A DNA stretch of 64,000 nucleotides from Mucilaginibacter phenanthrenivorans (GCF_024721155.1 NZ_JAHVAP010000005.1:248001-312000); one strand, 5' to 3'; shown: positions 27,801-36,825, numbered from the stretch's first letter. Numbers and translations: made by a program. The notes: generated by a model not told the origin, from the letters alone.

Positions 27801-27953
27801 ATAGCTAGTGGTAACAGTTATAATTGGCGGATCGACAGATGGGAAATCGCGTACCCCCAAAAACTTATAGCCTATGACACCGAACACCACGATAACAACA
27901 GACATTACCGTTGCCAATACAGGCCTTTTTATACTTACTGACGATAAACTCAT
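24804..27953 (-). CDS. RND multidrug efflux permease (HAE1/AcrB-like)
   Basis: A 1049-residue inner membrane proton antiporter. The N-terminal helix RPVLATVMSVVIVVFGVIGY leads to the porter domain with DPPIITVTTSYSGANADVI. The transmembrane block carries LVVDDGIVVTENIYKKVEGG, with the paired aspartates of the proton relay, and the second half has GLVTKNGILIVEFANQQ. Length is standard for AcrB/MexB. It sits between the fusion protein and TolC genes with gaps of 9 and 5 bp. The C-terminal 30 residues are very charged. Confidence 0.96.
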   Translation of the reverse strand: MSLSSVSIKRPVLATVMSVVIVVFGVIGYKFLGVRDFPSVDPPIITVTTSYSGANADVIESQITEPLEKNINGVPGIRNISSTSSVGSSQITVEFDLDADLETAANDVRDKVGQAQRQLPQDIDAPPVVTKADASSDNIITLTVSSNVRNIMQVDDYAENVLQEGLQTIPGVSAINIQGQRQYAMRLWIDPNKLSSYGLTATDVTNALNIENVELPAGKIEGNNTEVVIRAVGKLSTEKDFNNLIIRADSNRVVHLSDIGYAVLGSANEETSLKESGVPMIGLAIVPQPGANYVQIAKDFYVRLKQIQKDLPPDISVKVALDNTKFINQSISEVQETLLVSFVLVVIIIYLFFRDWLIAFRPLIDIPVSLIGAFFIMYVFGFSINILTLLGIVLATGLVVDDGIVVTENIYKKVEGGMPIRRAAFEGSAEIFFAVISTSVTLAAVFLPIIFLQGFTGRLFREFAVVVAGAVLISAFVSLSLTPMLNVKLIRKNSKKSKFYEKTEPFFENMTSSYKESLVKFMKVKWVSFAILGASLVIVYILLLITPTELAPLDDRSLLRYSVTGSEGASYEFMTKYMDKVSDLVQDSIPEMNVNLEIISPGSGGGGSANSGFGRVGLVAPDKRTRSQQQIADYLSKKLSKFPDARALVIQEQTISGGGSGSKTSLPVQFVIQNQDFEKIRKILPAFFAEVSKSPVFQGTDVNLKFTKPELRVVTDRDRARDMGVSVSDIATALQFYYSNGRLAYFLINGKQYQVIAQVNRANRDQPLDLKTIYVRNAKGTLIQLDNVVKTTEDATPPAIYHFNRYKSATISCGLAPGRTVGEGIIEMNRIAKGMLDDSFSTALSGPSRDAAESGSNIVFAFAFALLLIYLVLAAQFESFVDPFVVMLTVPLAIAGAFLSLWLFNQTLNIFSEIGMITLVGLVTKNGILIVEFANQQMEHGLAKYEAVVEAATARLRPILMTSLAVVLGSVPIAFALGAGAKSRVSLGIVIMGGVLFSLVLTLYIIPMMYLIFASSTRKDPDAEDPDDVKKVKKTRTQKLIDKLDKEKE

Positions 27954-27962
27954 AAATATGGT

Positions 27963-29039
27963 TTACTTAATAACTTTTAAAATTTTCAAAGGAACTTTAT
28001 TCCTGATCTGGATCAGGCCGGATACAATCAGGCTATCGCCCGCCTTCAATCCGCTGATCACCTCAATCCTGGTATCAGTTCGTAAATCGGTTTTCACCGT
28101 TTTCGCCAGTGCCATGCCGTTGTGATAAACGAAAACCTTACTGTCCTTTAAATCGGGGATAACGCATTGCGTAGGCACCATAATGGTTTTGGGGATCTGG
28201 TCGAGCGTTAAATTTATTTTGGCAAATGCACCGGCTTTAAGCAGGTTGTCGGGGTTTGCCGCTTTGGCCCTTACTGTTATGGTACGCGAACTTAAGTCGA
28301 TGGCCGGCTCAATGGCATACACAACCGCCGAAAAGTTCTTCTGTGAGCTCTCGATTGTAAAACTCACCTTCGTGCCCTGCCTAATCAATGGCAGGTAACG
28401 CTCAGGTACCGAAAAGGTAACCTTCGCCGGATCGATATTCACTAATGATGCGATAGAGGTTGATGGAGACAAGTAACCGCCGGGGCTAATGTTTCTTAAT
28501 CCAATAGTTCCCGAAAATGGGGCCCTGATCTCAGTTTTGGAAATCTGTGCCTTTAGTACATCGCTTTGTGCTTTTAGCGTATTCAGCGAAGTTAACGAAG
28601 TGTCGTATTCCTGCTGACTGATGGCTTCTTTTTTTAACAGGATGCCGTTCCGGTATTCGTTTTGTTTGGCTAGCGCCACCGAATAATCATTTTGCTTTAA
28701 CGATGCCACCAAATCCTGGTTGTAAACCTTAACCAGTAGCTGGCCTTTTTTAACGTATGTACCTTCGGTAAAATAAATACCGGTGATATTGCCTGCGGTT
28801 TCGCTCACCAGGTTCACCTTTTCGTTTGCATCAAGGGTACCGGTTACATCTATGGTGTTATCAACGGCGGTATCTTTCACTATCATGATGTTTACAGGCA
28901 CCGGGCCGGTTTTCTTTTTTGCACCCTTGGCCGAATTTTGGGCAATAGCCTCCTTCCCCTTCTCGCTAAAAAACTTGTTATACACCAAAAAGCCAATAAG
29001 CAGCGCAAGTGCAATCCATATAATATATTTGGTCCTCAT
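27963..29039 (-). CDS. RND efflux membrane fusion protein
   Basis: A 358-residue periplasmic adaptor with one N-terminal hydrophobic anchor (IIWIALALLIGFLVYNKFF). It has a lipoyl/barrel-sandwich half (GNITGIYFTEGTYVKKGQL), a helical hairpin (SLKQNDYSVALAKQNEYRNG), the second lipoyl half (TEIRAPFSGTIGLRNISPG) and a beta-barrel. It links the RND permease to TolC. It is the first structural gene of the pump, 14 bp after the MarR gene. Confidence 0.95.
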   Translation of the reverse strand: MRTKYIIWIALALLIGFLVYNKFFSEKGKEAIAQNSAKGAKKKTGPVPVNIMIVKDTAVDNTIDVTGTLDANEKVNLVSETAGNITGIYFTEGTYVKKGQLLVKVYNQDLVASLKQNDYSVALAKQNEYRNGILLKKEAISQQEYDTSLTSLNTLKAQSDVLKAQISKTEIRAPFSGTIGLRNISPGGYLSPSTSIASLVNIDPAKVTFSVPERYLPLIRQGTKVSFTIESSQKNFSAVVYAIEPAIDLSSRTITVRAKAANPDNLLKAGAFAKINLTLDQIPKTIMVPTQCVIPDLKDSKVFVYHNGMALAKTVKTDLRTDTRIEVISGLKAGDSLIVSGLIQIRNKVPLKILKVIK

Positions 29040-29053
29040 ATCGTGGTAATCTG

Positions 29054-29527
29054 TTAAGATTTTGTTTCGTCGTTAATTTCTATTGTTATAATTGGTTTAA
29101 TATTTTCAGTCATCTTCGTTAGTACCGAGTAAAATATTTTCATATCCTCCTCCGGGATGTCGGCTGTTATATTTTTATTGAGTATTTCAAATGCTTCGAC
29201 TATTTCGGGCACTGCCTTTTTTGCTTTTTCGGTTACCCATAACAGGTGCTCGCGCCTGTCGACCGGATTAATTTCACGATACACAAAACCTTGCTCACTA
29301 AGCGTGTCAATTATGTTTACTATTAATGATTTGTCCTTTCCCAGCTCCTTTGCCAACGCCTTTTGCGTAAGTTGACCGTCGTAATAGCGTATATAGGCCA
29401 GGGCATAGTAATACCTGCTAATTCCCAGGGGTTCTACACGCTTGGCAAGCATCCCCAAATAGGCTCTTCCAAGATTATTCAGCTTTCGCGAGATAGGTTC
29501 AACCAGTTTCACATCCATAATCGGCAC
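29054..29527 (-). CDS. MarR-family regulator of the efflux operon
   Basis: A 157-residue winged-helix protein. TQKALAKELGKDKSLIVNII is the helix-turn-helix and FVYREINPVDRREHLLWVT the wing. It is first in the RND operon and probably represses it together with its own gene, releasing DNA when a pump substrate binds. A candidate operator lies at 29553-29571. The start ATG at 29527 (MPIMDVKLVEPISRKL) could equally be the one 9 bp later. Confidence 0.9.
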   Translation of the reverse strand: MPIMDVKLVEPISRKLNNLGRAYLGMLAKRVEPLGISRYYYALAYIRYYDGQLTQKALAKELGKDKSLIVNIIDTLSEQGFVYREINPVDRREHLLWVTEKAKKAVPEIVEAFEILNKNITADIPEEDMKIFYSVLTKMTENIKPIITIEINDETKS

Positions 29528-29552
29528 GAATGTAATTAGTTATAACACTTAA

Positions 29553-29582
29553 TAGTTGCATGTATCAACCATTTTACAACTA
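29553..29582. promoter_or_regulatory. Candidate MarR operator upstream of the efflux operon
   Basis: TAGTTGCATGTATCAAC pairs GTTG with CAAC around a 7-nt centre, and TAGTTG (29553) is repeated as its complement CAACTA at 29577-29582. It lies about 25 bp upstream of the MarR start in the divergent gap shared with the M61 peptidase. The symmetry is partial. Confidence 0.4.
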
Positions 29583-29690
29583 AAGAAACTATGCCCGCAT
29601 TCAAAAAAATTATAAATTGCACCTCGAAATAATTTTTAAATCCTCAAGAAATATATACCGCTGATAAATTACGGCTCCTAAATTCCCCAA

Positions 29691-31496
29691 ATGAAAACTA
29701 TTAAGCTTACGGCTCTCCTATTTTCAATACTATTTTTTATGAATTCTACATCCGGCAACGCAGCAGGCGCTGTTCAAATTTCGTATACCGTTACTTTCCC
29801 CGAGGCACAAGCACATTATGCAGATGTGGAGATGAACATTTCGGGCCTGGCTCAGAATACTTTAGATCTTAAAATGCCGGTTTGGACGCCGGGCTCATAT
29901 TTGGTGAGGGAATTTGCAAAAAATATTGAATCCTTCACCGCATCGGCTATTAACAAGGCCATTGATGCGCCGAAGCTGAACAAAAATACCTGGCGGATCA
30001 ATACCACGGGCTTATCTGCAGTAACCGTAAAGTACAGGGTGTATTGCTTTGAAATTTCGGTGCGGACCAGCTTTGTTGATGCATCACATGGCTTTTTATC
30101 AACTTCGGGAATTTTTGTTTATCCCGATAAAATGCTGAATGCACCGTCAACCATAAAAATTATCCCTTACAAAGGGTGGACGACTGTTTCAACCAGCCTT
30201 GAAGCAGTAAACGGTGACCAATTCACGCGCCATTCACCTAATTATGACATTCTGTTTGATTCACCTATTGAGGTGGGTACGCAGGATGTTTTTGGCTTTG
30301 ATGCTGCCGGTGTTAAGTATGAAGTGTGCATGGTAGGCGGCGGCAATTACGATAAGGAGAAATTAAAGGTTGATATGGCCAAAATTGTAGAACAGGAAAC
30401 TGCTGTTTTTGGCGAAAACCCTAACAAGCATTATGTTTTTATAGTATTGAACGCCCAGCGCGGCGGTGGCGGTTTGGAGCATTTAAGCTCAACAGTGCTT
30501 GGCGCATCGAGGGATAATTACACCAACCCGGCTGGTTATCGTAACTTTTTAAGCCTGGTGGCCCATGAACATTTCCACCTTTGGAATGTAAAACGCCTGC
30601 GCCCGATAGTTTTAGGTCCGTTTGATTATGACAATGAAAACTACACTACCGATCTTTGGATCGCAGAAGGGTTTACTGCATACTATCAAAACCTGATATT
30701 GCGCCATGCCGGGCTTATTACGCCCGAAACCTATTTAGCTGCAATAACCGGCGAGATTAATACCATTGAAAATCAGCCCGGCGCAAAAATTCAACCCTTA
30801 GCTGAAGCGAGCTTCGATGCCTGGATAAAATCATATCGTCCTAATGAAAATTCCATCAATACCGGGATTTCATATTACGATAAAGGCGCTGCCGTTGGTA
30901 TGCTCCTCGACCTGGAGATTATTAATGACACCAAGGGTAAAAGCAGCCTTGATGACGTAATGAAGTATTTATATAACACCTATTACAAGGGAAAAAAACG
31001 CGGCTATACCGACAACGAATTTAAACAGGGGCTGGAGAAATTTGCCGGTAAAAACCTGGATGAGTTCTACAAAAACTATGTTTATGGCGTTACCCCGCTT
31101 GACTATAACAAGTACCTTGGCTACGCAGGTTACAAGGCTACGGACGAAGCAGCGGCAACCAACGACCCAAGTTTAGGTGTGATGATAGCTGAGCAAAACG
31201 GCAAAAAATACATAACAACCGTATTACGCGGCGGCGCTGGCTGGATAGATGGCATCAATGTAAACGACGAGCTTGTAACAATTGACGGCGCTCCGGTAAC
31301 CGATGTGCCAACCATGCTGAATGGTAAAAAGGTAGGTGACAAAATTACGGTTACCGTAATGCGCGATGGTTTACCGATAACTTTACCCGTTACTTTGTTA
31401 AGAAACAACCGTATGAAATATAAAGTTGATTCGCTGCCGGATGTAACGCCTGCGCAAATGGTGGTCAGGAAAAAGTGGCTTGCGTTGGGTGAGTAA
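29691..31496 (+). CDS. M61-family metallopeptidase with PDZ domain
   Basis: A 601-residue secreted protein with a signal peptide (KTIKLTALLFSILFFMNS, cleavage near GNAAG). An N-terminal beta domain contains AHYADVEMNISGL. The zinc site is VAHEHFHLWNVKRLRP with the downstream glutamate in WIAEGFTAYYQN, the M61 (glycyl aminopeptidase) signature. A C-terminal PDZ domain covers about residues 490-570 (GVMIAEQNGKKYITTVL to GKKVGDKITVTVMR). It likely cleaves peptides in the periplasm. It stands alone, and the 32-nt word-like tract begins at the base after its stop codon. Confidence 0.92.
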   Translation: MKTIKLTALLFSILFFMNSTSGNAAGAVQISYTVTFPEAQAHYADVEMNISGLAQNTLDLKMPVWTPGSYLVREFAKNIESFTASAINKAIDAPKLNKNTWRINTTGLSAVTVKYRVYCFEISVRTSFVDASHGFLSTSGIFVYPDKMLNAPSTIKIIPYKGWTTVSTSLEAVNGDQFTRHSPNYDILFDSPIEVGTQDVFGFDAAGVKYEVCMVGGGNYDKEKLKVDMAKIVEQETAVFGENPNKHYVFIVLNAQRGGGGLEHLSSTVLGASRDNYTNPAGYRNFLSLVAHEHFHLWNVKRLRPIVLGPFDYDNENYTTDLWIAEGFTAYYQNLILRHAGLITPETYLAAITGEINTIENQPGAKIQPLAEASFDAWIKSYRPNENSINTGISYYDKGAAVGMLLDLEIINDTKGKSSLDDVMKYLYNTYYKGKKRGYTDNEFKQGLEKFAGKNLDEFYKNYVYGVTPLDYNKYLGYAGYKATDEAAATNDPSLGVMIAEQNGKKYITTVLRGGAGWIDGINVNDELVTIDGAPVTDVPTMLNGKKVGDKITVTVMRDGLPITLPVTLLRNNRMKYKVDSLPDVTPAQMVVRKKWLALGE

Positions 31497-31528
31497 GTTG
31501 TAGTTGTTGTAAGGGTTGTAAAAGTTGT
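31497..31528 (+). repeat. 32-nt word-like tract after a stop codon, copy 1
   Basis: Starting at the base after the M61 stop codon, the tract repeats the word GTTGTA with small changes (GTTGTAGTTGTTGTAAGG, then GTTGTAAAAGTTGT). The same 32 nt occur again at 45604-45635, also directly after a stop codon. Confidence 0.85.
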
Positions 31529-31663
31529 TTGGTGGATGTCGATCTTCTAATCTTTCTGACTTTCCCGACTTGCGGACTAAAAAAGTAACTTGCCCAAAAC
31601 ATTCTGATCGTTTTTGATATTTATAATGTAACTCTATGAAAATCATTAATTAAAAAAAAGATC

Positions 31664-31819
31664 ATGAACTCATTATTATACATCATTGCCGTTATCCTTA
31701 TTATAGGCTGGGCAATTGGATTTTTCTTTATGGCTGTAGGCAGCTTAATACATGTATTACTGGTTATAGCAGTTATAGCCCTGGTACTTGGGCTAATCCG
31801 CAGGCCAACGGCGATTTAA
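31664..31819 (+). CDS. Lmo0937-like small membrane protein
   Basis: A 51-residue protein. It is almost all hydrophobic, with two helices, LLYIIAVILIIGWAIGFFF and HVLLVIAVIALVLGL, ending in IRRPTAI. The size and pattern match the lmo0937 family of tiny membrane proteins, which are often induced by envelope or osmotic stress; the role is unknown. It is followed by a plausible terminator at 31845-31882. Confidence 0.75.
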   Translation: MNSLLYIIAVILIIGWAIGFFFMAVGSLIHVLLVIAVIALVLGLIRRPTAI

Positions 31820-31844
31820 GTATCTTCCATCAAAAACACACAAC

Positions 31845-31882
31845 AATAAAAAGGCTTGGTTATGTACCAGGTCTTTTTTATT
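31845..31882 (+). terminator. Terminator hairpin after the small membrane protein
   Basis: AAAAAGGCTTGGT and ACCAGGTCTTTTTT pair imperfectly around TATGT and end in a run of six T on the plus strand. Confidence 0.6.
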
Positions 31883-31889
31883 GCCCACA

Positions 31890-32003
31890 TGTCATTGCGA
31901 GGTACGAAGCAATCGCGAACTGTGCACGACCGCCATGCAATTTTCACACCTGTCTATTTGCTTTGTAAAGTTCGCGATTGCCTCGCTATCGCTCGCAATG
32001 ACA
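31890..32003. repeat. GTCATTGCGAGG-type hairpin element, copy 2
   Basis: The left arm TGTCATTGCGAGGTACGAAG continues with CAATCGCGAACT. The right arm has AGTTCGCGATTG and ends with GCTCGCAATGACA. The arms are slightly diverged by insertions. It lies in the convergent gap between the small membrane protein and Ku. Confidence 0.8.
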
Positions 32004-32010
32004 ATTTTTT

Positions 32011-32781
32011 TTATGCCCCCTTTTTCGCGCTCAAACTCTGCATCAACTGATCATACAGGTCATCGCCGGTAGCCCTTTTAGGTTTGAGTTTTTTAACGGT
32101 AGCACGTTTGCCTTTTGCCTTTGCATGTATGATCTTTAGTAGTTCGTCATCGTACTCATCCTTAAATTTAGATACATCAAACTTTTCAGCATATTGATTG
32201 ATGAGCGCCAGGCCCATGTCCAGCTCCTTTTTACTGACAGTTACCTTATCTCCAATAGCGAGGTCTTCGGTACTCCGGATTTCCTGCCCGAAACGGATAC
32301 GGGTTACCACCAGCACATTTTCAACCGGGTGTACTATACAAAGCGATTCGGTACTGCGCAATACAAAGCGCGCCAGGCCTGCCTTTTTTGATTTTCGCAA
32401 GGCTTCAACTAATAGTGCGTACGCTTTATTATTCTTTGTATCCGGTTCGGTATAATAGGATGTTTCGTAAAACATAGGGTTTACATCGGCGATGTCCACA
32501 AAGCTTTCTATCTCTATTACCTTGCTTTTTTCAGGAGCAGCGTCCTCAAAATCCTGGGCTTCAACAATTACATAATCGTCGTTCAGTTTATAGCCCTTTA
32601 CAATCTTATCATAAGGAACTTCCTTTTTGGTATGCTCATTAACCCGCTGGTAACGAATGCGGGCATGGTCACGACTGTCCAGCATATCAAAATCAAGCTT
32701 GCTGGTTTCAATAGCTGAATATAATTTTACGGGGATGCTCACCAGCCCAAAACCGAGCGAGCCCTTCCAGATAGATCTCAT
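32011..32781 (-). CDS. ku: Ku-family non-homologous end-joining protein
   Basis: Starting at the ATG at 32781 gives 256 residues. The N-terminus MRSIWKGSLGFGLVSIPVKL is the bacterial Ku signature. RVNEHTKKEVPYDKIVKGY and MFYETSYYTEPDTKNNKAY are further core blocks. The tail is lysine-rich (KAKGKRATVKKLKPKRA), as in many bacterial Ku proteins. It forms a homodimeric ring on DNA ends and recruits ligase D. No ligD is in this window, so it must lie elsewhere if the pathway works. Confidence 0.94.
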   Translation of the reverse strand: MRSIWKGSLGFGLVSIPVKLYSAIETSKLDFDMLDSRDHARIRYQRVNEHTKKEVPYDKIVKGYKLNDDYVIVEAQDFEDAAPEKSKVIEIESFVDIADVNPMFYETSYYTEPDTKNNKAYALLVEALRKSKKAGLARFVLRSTESLCIVHPVENVLVVTRIRFGQEIRSTEDLAIGDKVTVSKKELDMGLALINQYAEKFDVSKFKDEYDDELLKIIHAKAKGKRATVKKLKPKRATGDDLYDQLMQSLSAKKGA

Positions 32782-32852
32782 AATCAAAGTATTTATTGAT
32801 TATGTATAACTATTAAAATGGAGAAAGGGTTTTAAGTAAAATTTAAGCTATC

Positions 32853-34274
32853 TTACTCATCATCCAAATACTGCTTCGCTATACCCGGGTACACATTCAT
32901 ATAATCATTTGCCCTGCCGCTACGGTCAAAAATTCCTTCCCAGGTACTGAGCGGCTCCCAAATAAACGAGCCTAACGCCTTATCGCCAGGTGCAGTAAAA
33001 GCGATATCGTTTACTTGGTTTTTAAGCTGCGAATACTCGGCAACCATAACCTGCTTTTTGTAGCGTTTGGCTAGGTCGGCCATGTTGTTTTTCAGATCTG
33101 CAGGTGTTCCGTGCCATTTGGGATAATAGGAAAGCCCAATCACATCGAACGGCACATTTCTTTTAGCCATATTATCCAAAAAGAATCTTGATTCAGCGTT
33201 CTGTCCGCCCAATGCAATATGCAGCATGATCGCCGTCGACGGGCTAACAGCCTTAACACCTTTAATTCCCTCGTAAAGCAATTGCGAAAGGCTGTCAAGA
33301 TTATTAATAGCCCCTTCGGGCCAAACTATCCCATGGTTAATTTCATTACCTACCTGTACCATATCAGGTGTAGTGCCCTGGTCCTTCAGCGACTGCATTA
33401 CGTTTACTGTATAATCATATAACGATTTTTTAAGCATAGTAAAATCCTGCCCTACCCATGCAGCAGGTTTATTCTGTTGCTGTGGATCGGCCCAGTAATC
33501 ACTGTAATGGAAATCGAGCAGAAATTTCATCCCTGCGGCTTTTATTCTTTTGGCCATCTGTTTGGTATGCTCCAAATCGCAAAAGCCTTTGTTAGGCGAA
33601 TATCCCTTAGCATTTGCAGGCGCATTAAAAATGCGAAGCCTGATATAGTTAAAGCCATGTTCCTTCATAATCAGTATAGCATCACCCGGCGTACCGTTTA
33701 CGTCAGAAAACTTTATTCCTTTGCTTTCCAGCTCAGGCAGGAAGGAAATATCGGCACCTAAAATTTTACCTTTAACAGTTTTGGGAACATATTTACCGGT
33801 AGTAACTGCATGGGCTACACCCGGCTGCACGGTGTGAATTTCTGTTGATCCGGGATAAAGGCTATCGGCTTTAGCTTCGAATTTTATATGCCCAAGTGTG
33901 CGACCTGCCTGTAACACCAGCCTGCAACTGGTGGCAACGGTTATCTGCCAGGTACTATCGGTATGCGCCAGGCTGTTGATATCGCCGGCATTATAGATCT
34001 TTACAATTTTAGCATCGCCTGTAATATGAAGCGTAACCGGGATTTTAACGCCCGGAACGCTATCACCCTTACTGTCGATAATTTTTATATTGATTAGCAC
34101 CTCATCCTTGCCATCGGCAATCATGGTTGTTTTGTAGGGCGTCACCTGGATCTCGGCTGGTACGCCGGAAGGCTTCGGCGTTCTGCCTCTTTGGGCATCA
34201 GCAACCTCTGCAATAAACAGTATCAATACAGCTACTGTCATCGAAGCCGTAATAGTTTTGAATACTTTTAACAT
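32853..34274 (-). CDS. Secreted GH53 arabinogalactan endo-beta-1,4-galactanase
   Basis: The ATG at 34274 (MLKVFKTITASMTVAVLIL) gives a clear signal peptide and 473 residues. An upstream in-frame ATG adds 20 residues that would spoil it. Residues about 30-130 form an Ig-like domain (TPYKTTMIADGKDEVLINI). The remainder is a GH53 barrel: ISFLPELESKGIKFSD opens it, DMVQVGNEINHGIVWP holds the acid/base glutamate and QVMVAEYSQL the nucleophile glutamate. It should cleave beta-1,4-galactan side chains of plant pectin. No Sus system genes are adjacent. Confidence 0.92.
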   Translation of the reverse strand: MLKVFKTITASMTVAVLILFIAEVADAQRGRTPKPSGVPAEIQVTPYKTTMIADGKDEVLINIKIIDSKGDSVPGVKIPVTLHITGDAKIVKIYNAGDINSLAHTDSTWQITVATSCRLVLQAGRTLGHIKFEAKADSLYPGSTEIHTVQPGVAHAVTTGKYVPKTVKGKILGADISFLPELESKGIKFSDVNGTPGDAILIMKEHGFNYIRLRIFNAPANAKGYSPNKGFCDLEHTKQMAKRIKAAGMKFLLDFHYSDYWADPQQQNKPAAWVGQDFTMLKKSLYDYTVNVMQSLKDQGTTPDMVQVGNEINHGIVWPEGAINNLDSLSQLLYEGIKGVKAVSPSTAIMLHIALGGQNAESRFFLDNMAKRNVPFDVIGLSYYPKWHGTPADLKNNMADLAKRYKKQVMVAEYSQLKNQVNDIAFTAPGDKALGSFIWEPLSTWEGIFDRSGRANDYMNVYPGIAKQYLDDE

Positions 34275-34434
34275 GTCGTTACAATTGGCAAGTTTAAAAT
34301 TAGGTGATAAATTGTATAATAGACAATTTATCAATGGCTTTTGAGCATTATAACCAACTTATTACAATGGGTAACAATCCCACAAAACAAACATTACGCT
34401 TTTTGGTTACATTTGATTTTATACAATCCCAGAT

Positions 34435-36081
34435 ATGAAGAAAAATTACATTTCAATTTTATGCTTTACTGCTGTCGCCGCTTTGACTGGATGCAAGCAC
34501 GATAAAGAAAGCGCCAGTGTAATAACCGGTGACGAAATTAAGAGCCATATTGCAGTTTTAGCCGACGACTCACTAATGGGTCGCAAACCTTTTACCGCAG
34601 GCGAAACAAAGGCCATAGCCTACATTTCATCTCAATTTAAAAAGGAAGGCCTGGAACCAGGCAACAACGGCAGCTATTTCCAGGAAGTACCGATGGTTGA
34701 AGTAACCAGTACGCCATCTGCAACCATGACCATAACTGGTGGTAAAACAAATATCAGCGTGAATTATTTAACTGATTTTGTGGCCTCAACCCGCCAGGAA
34801 GTTCCGGAAGTACAGCTTACAAACTCTCCGCTTGTGTTTGCAGGGTACGGCGTTGTTGCGCCGGAATATCATTGGAACGATTACGCCGGGCTTGATGTAA
34901 AGGGAAAGACAGTAGTTGTGCTGGTTAATGATCCGGGCTACAAATCAGGCATCCGTGGTTTTTTTAAAGATGATACCATGACTTATTACGGCCGCTGGAC
35001 CTACAAATATGAAGAAGCCGCCCGCCAGGGAGCAGCCGGAATTATCATAGTTCACCAAACCGAGCCTGCCAGCTATGGCTGGAGCGTAGTTGCCAACAGC
35101 TTTACCGGCGCAAAATTGTATTTACAGCAACAGGATAAGCACATGTCGCGTTGCAAGGTTGAGGGTTGGATTACTGAGGATGCTGCCAAAAAGATGTTTG
35201 CAGCGGCAGGTATAACAGGCGATTTCAGGGCGCTGGCCCGTAAAAAGGATTTTAAGGCGATCCCGTTAAATTTGACTGCTACCTTATCGGTAAAAACAAA
35301 GCTAAAATACTCCACCTCGCATAACGTGATCGCTGTTTTAAAGGGCAGTACCTCGCCAGGGGAATGCATTTTATACACAGCCCATTGGGACCACCTTGGC
35401 ATTGGCAAACCCGATGCAAAGGGCGACAGCATTTATAACGGTGCAGTTGACAATGCCAGCGGTGTTGCAGCAGTATTAAATGTAGCCAAAGCATTCGTCC
35501 AGTTAAAAGATAAACCCAAGCGCTCAGTTGTATTTTTAGCAGTTACCGGCGAAGAGCAGGGATTACTTGGCTCAGAGTATTACGCTACGCACCCAATCTT
35601 CCCGCTTAACAAAACAGTTGCCGATTTGAACATGGATGCCTTAGGCGATTACGGCGAAACCAATGATTTTGCTATAACCGGTAAAGGCCAAAATGATTTG
35701 GAGGATTATGTAGCCGAATTTGCAAAGGCTGATGGTAAAAAAATATCCGGTGATAAAAACCCTGGTGCCGGCGGTTACTACCGCTCCGACCATTTCAACT
35801 TTGCAAAAGTTGGCGTGCCGGCGCTTGACATGAACAATGGCGCTGAAAGTACCGCACACGGGGAAGCTTATGGCAAAGCCAAACAAAAAGAATACGGCGA
35901 AAAACACTATCACCAGCCATCAGACAGTTATTCCCCTGCTATGGATGCAAACGGTATGGCCGAGGTAGCTAACCTGCTTTTCAAAGTTGGTAATAAGCTG
36001 GCTAATGAAAGCACCTTCCCGGGATGGAAAAATGGTTCGGAATTTAAGGCGGTAAGGGATAAATCAATGTTAGTTAAATAG
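34435..36081 (+). CDS. M28-family metallopeptidase with PA domain
   Basis: A 548-residue exported protein. The N-terminus MKKNYISILCFTAVAALTGC is a lipoprotein signal with cysteine at residue 20. A PA (protease-associated) domain lies at about residues 120-260 (PLVFAGYGVVAPEYHWNDY). The zinc peptidase domain carries YTAHWDHLGIGK, YNGAVDNASGVAAVL, AVTGEEQGLLGSEYY, ADLNMDALGD and the final histidine in YYRSDHFNFAKVGVPALDM. It is probably an aminopeptidase facing the periplasm or cell surface. Confidence 0.93.
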   Translation: MKKNYISILCFTAVAALTGCKHDKESASVITGDEIKSHIAVLADDSLMGRKPFTAGETKAIAYISSQFKKEGLEPGNNGSYFQEVPMVEVTSTPSATMTITGGKTNISVNYLTDFVASTRQEVPEVQLTNSPLVFAGYGVVAPEYHWNDYAGLDVKGKTVVVLVNDPGYKSGIRGFFKDDTMTYYGRWTYKYEEAARQGAAGIIIVHQTEPASYGWSVVANSFTGAKLYLQQQDKHMSRCKVEGWITEDAAKKMFAAAGITGDFRALARKKDFKAIPLNLTATLSVKTKLKYSTSHNVIAVLKGSTSPGECILYTAHWDHLGIGKPDAKGDSIYNGAVDNASGVAAVLNVAKAFVQLKDKPKRSVVFLAVTGEEQGLLGSEYYATHPIFPLNKTVADLNMDALGDYGETNDFAITGKGQNDLEDYVAEFAKADGKKISGDKNPGAGGYYRSDHFNFAKVGVPALDMNNGAESTAHGEAYGKAKQKEYGEKHYHQPSDSYSPAMDANGMAEVANLLFKVGNKLANESTFPGWKNGSEFKAVRDKSMLVK

Positions 36082-36142
36082 AGACCAAAGGCTAGAGATT
36101 AGTCAAAAAACTTTGCAAACGCTATAAAAGTGGTTAAAAGCA

Positions 36143-36173
36143 AAAGCTCAATTCGTTATCCGAATTGAGCTTT
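36143..36173. terminator. Hairpin between convergent genes
   Basis: A perfect 13-bp stem, AAAGCTCAATTCG with its complement, encloses a TTATC loop. It sits between the M28 peptidase and TM2 genes, which converge, so it can serve both strands. Confidence 0.6.
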
Positions 36174-36243
36174 CGCTTTACATATATATGATGGATTCAG
36201 GGAGTTTTTCAGGTTGTATTCATTGCGCTCCCCGCTTTGAATG

Positions 36244-36630
36244 TTAGGTATTCATTTTGGCAATGTGATAACAATCATAAGCCAAAAGTCTGTTATAATC
36301 GTTAGCGATGCTTTTGTAGCTGAATGCGTCTATCAATGTTCCTATCCCAAGGAAACCACCGGTTATTAAAAACAGGATACCCAATAAGATCTGGTTAGTC
36401 ATGAAACGCTGCACGCCGGCAAGGCCCATGAAGCCAAATAAGGTTCCTATCAATATATCAGTTGGGTTTTTCCTGCGACTGCTATAAACAGCCATAAAGG
36501 TTGTAGTCTGGTTTGGAGTTAACCCGGCAGATGCATGATGAATAAAGCTATATTCATCCATAGTCATGCCGGGGAATGCTGCGTATGAGTTTTGATAGGT
36601 GTTCATTTCTGTATCAGTTTTGGTTTCCAT
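36244..36630 (-). CDS. TM2-domain membrane protein
   Basis: The ATG at 36630 (METKTDTEMNTYQNSY) gives 128 residues; the earlier in-frame ATG at 36675 adds 15 unlikely ones. The C-terminal 65 residues hold two helices joined by a short turn (DILIGTLFGFMGLAGVQRFM, then LLGILFLITGGFLGIGTLID). The VQRF and final LIDAF are TM2 hallmarks. The function of bacterial TM2 proteins is poorly defined. Confidence 0.85.
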   Translation of the reverse strand: METKTDTEMNTYQNSYAAFPGMTMDEYSFIHHASAGLTPNQTTTFMAVYSSRRKNPTDILIGTLFGFMGLAGVQRFMTNQILLGILFLITGGFLGIGTLIDAFSYKSIANDYNRLLAYDCYHIAKMNT

Positions 36631-36825
36631 TTCGTTTGCTGATATAAAAGTATATCGCAAACCCAAAAACGCCAATCTGAAATAGGTTAGCGGGCTAAAG
36701 AAATCGGTGAAATGGGGATTTTAGGCGGTGAAATTTTTAATGTGCGAATTTTTGCTGTGCGGATGGAGGAAAAGATGGATTCGCAACTAGTGTTGATGTG
36801 TAAATACCCATTTGAAAATTATCGT

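Noticed and set aside
31856..32072. Plus-strand frames over 31856-32072
   Set aside because: They translate the GTCATTGCGAGG element (CHCEVRSN..) and run antisense into the Ku gene.
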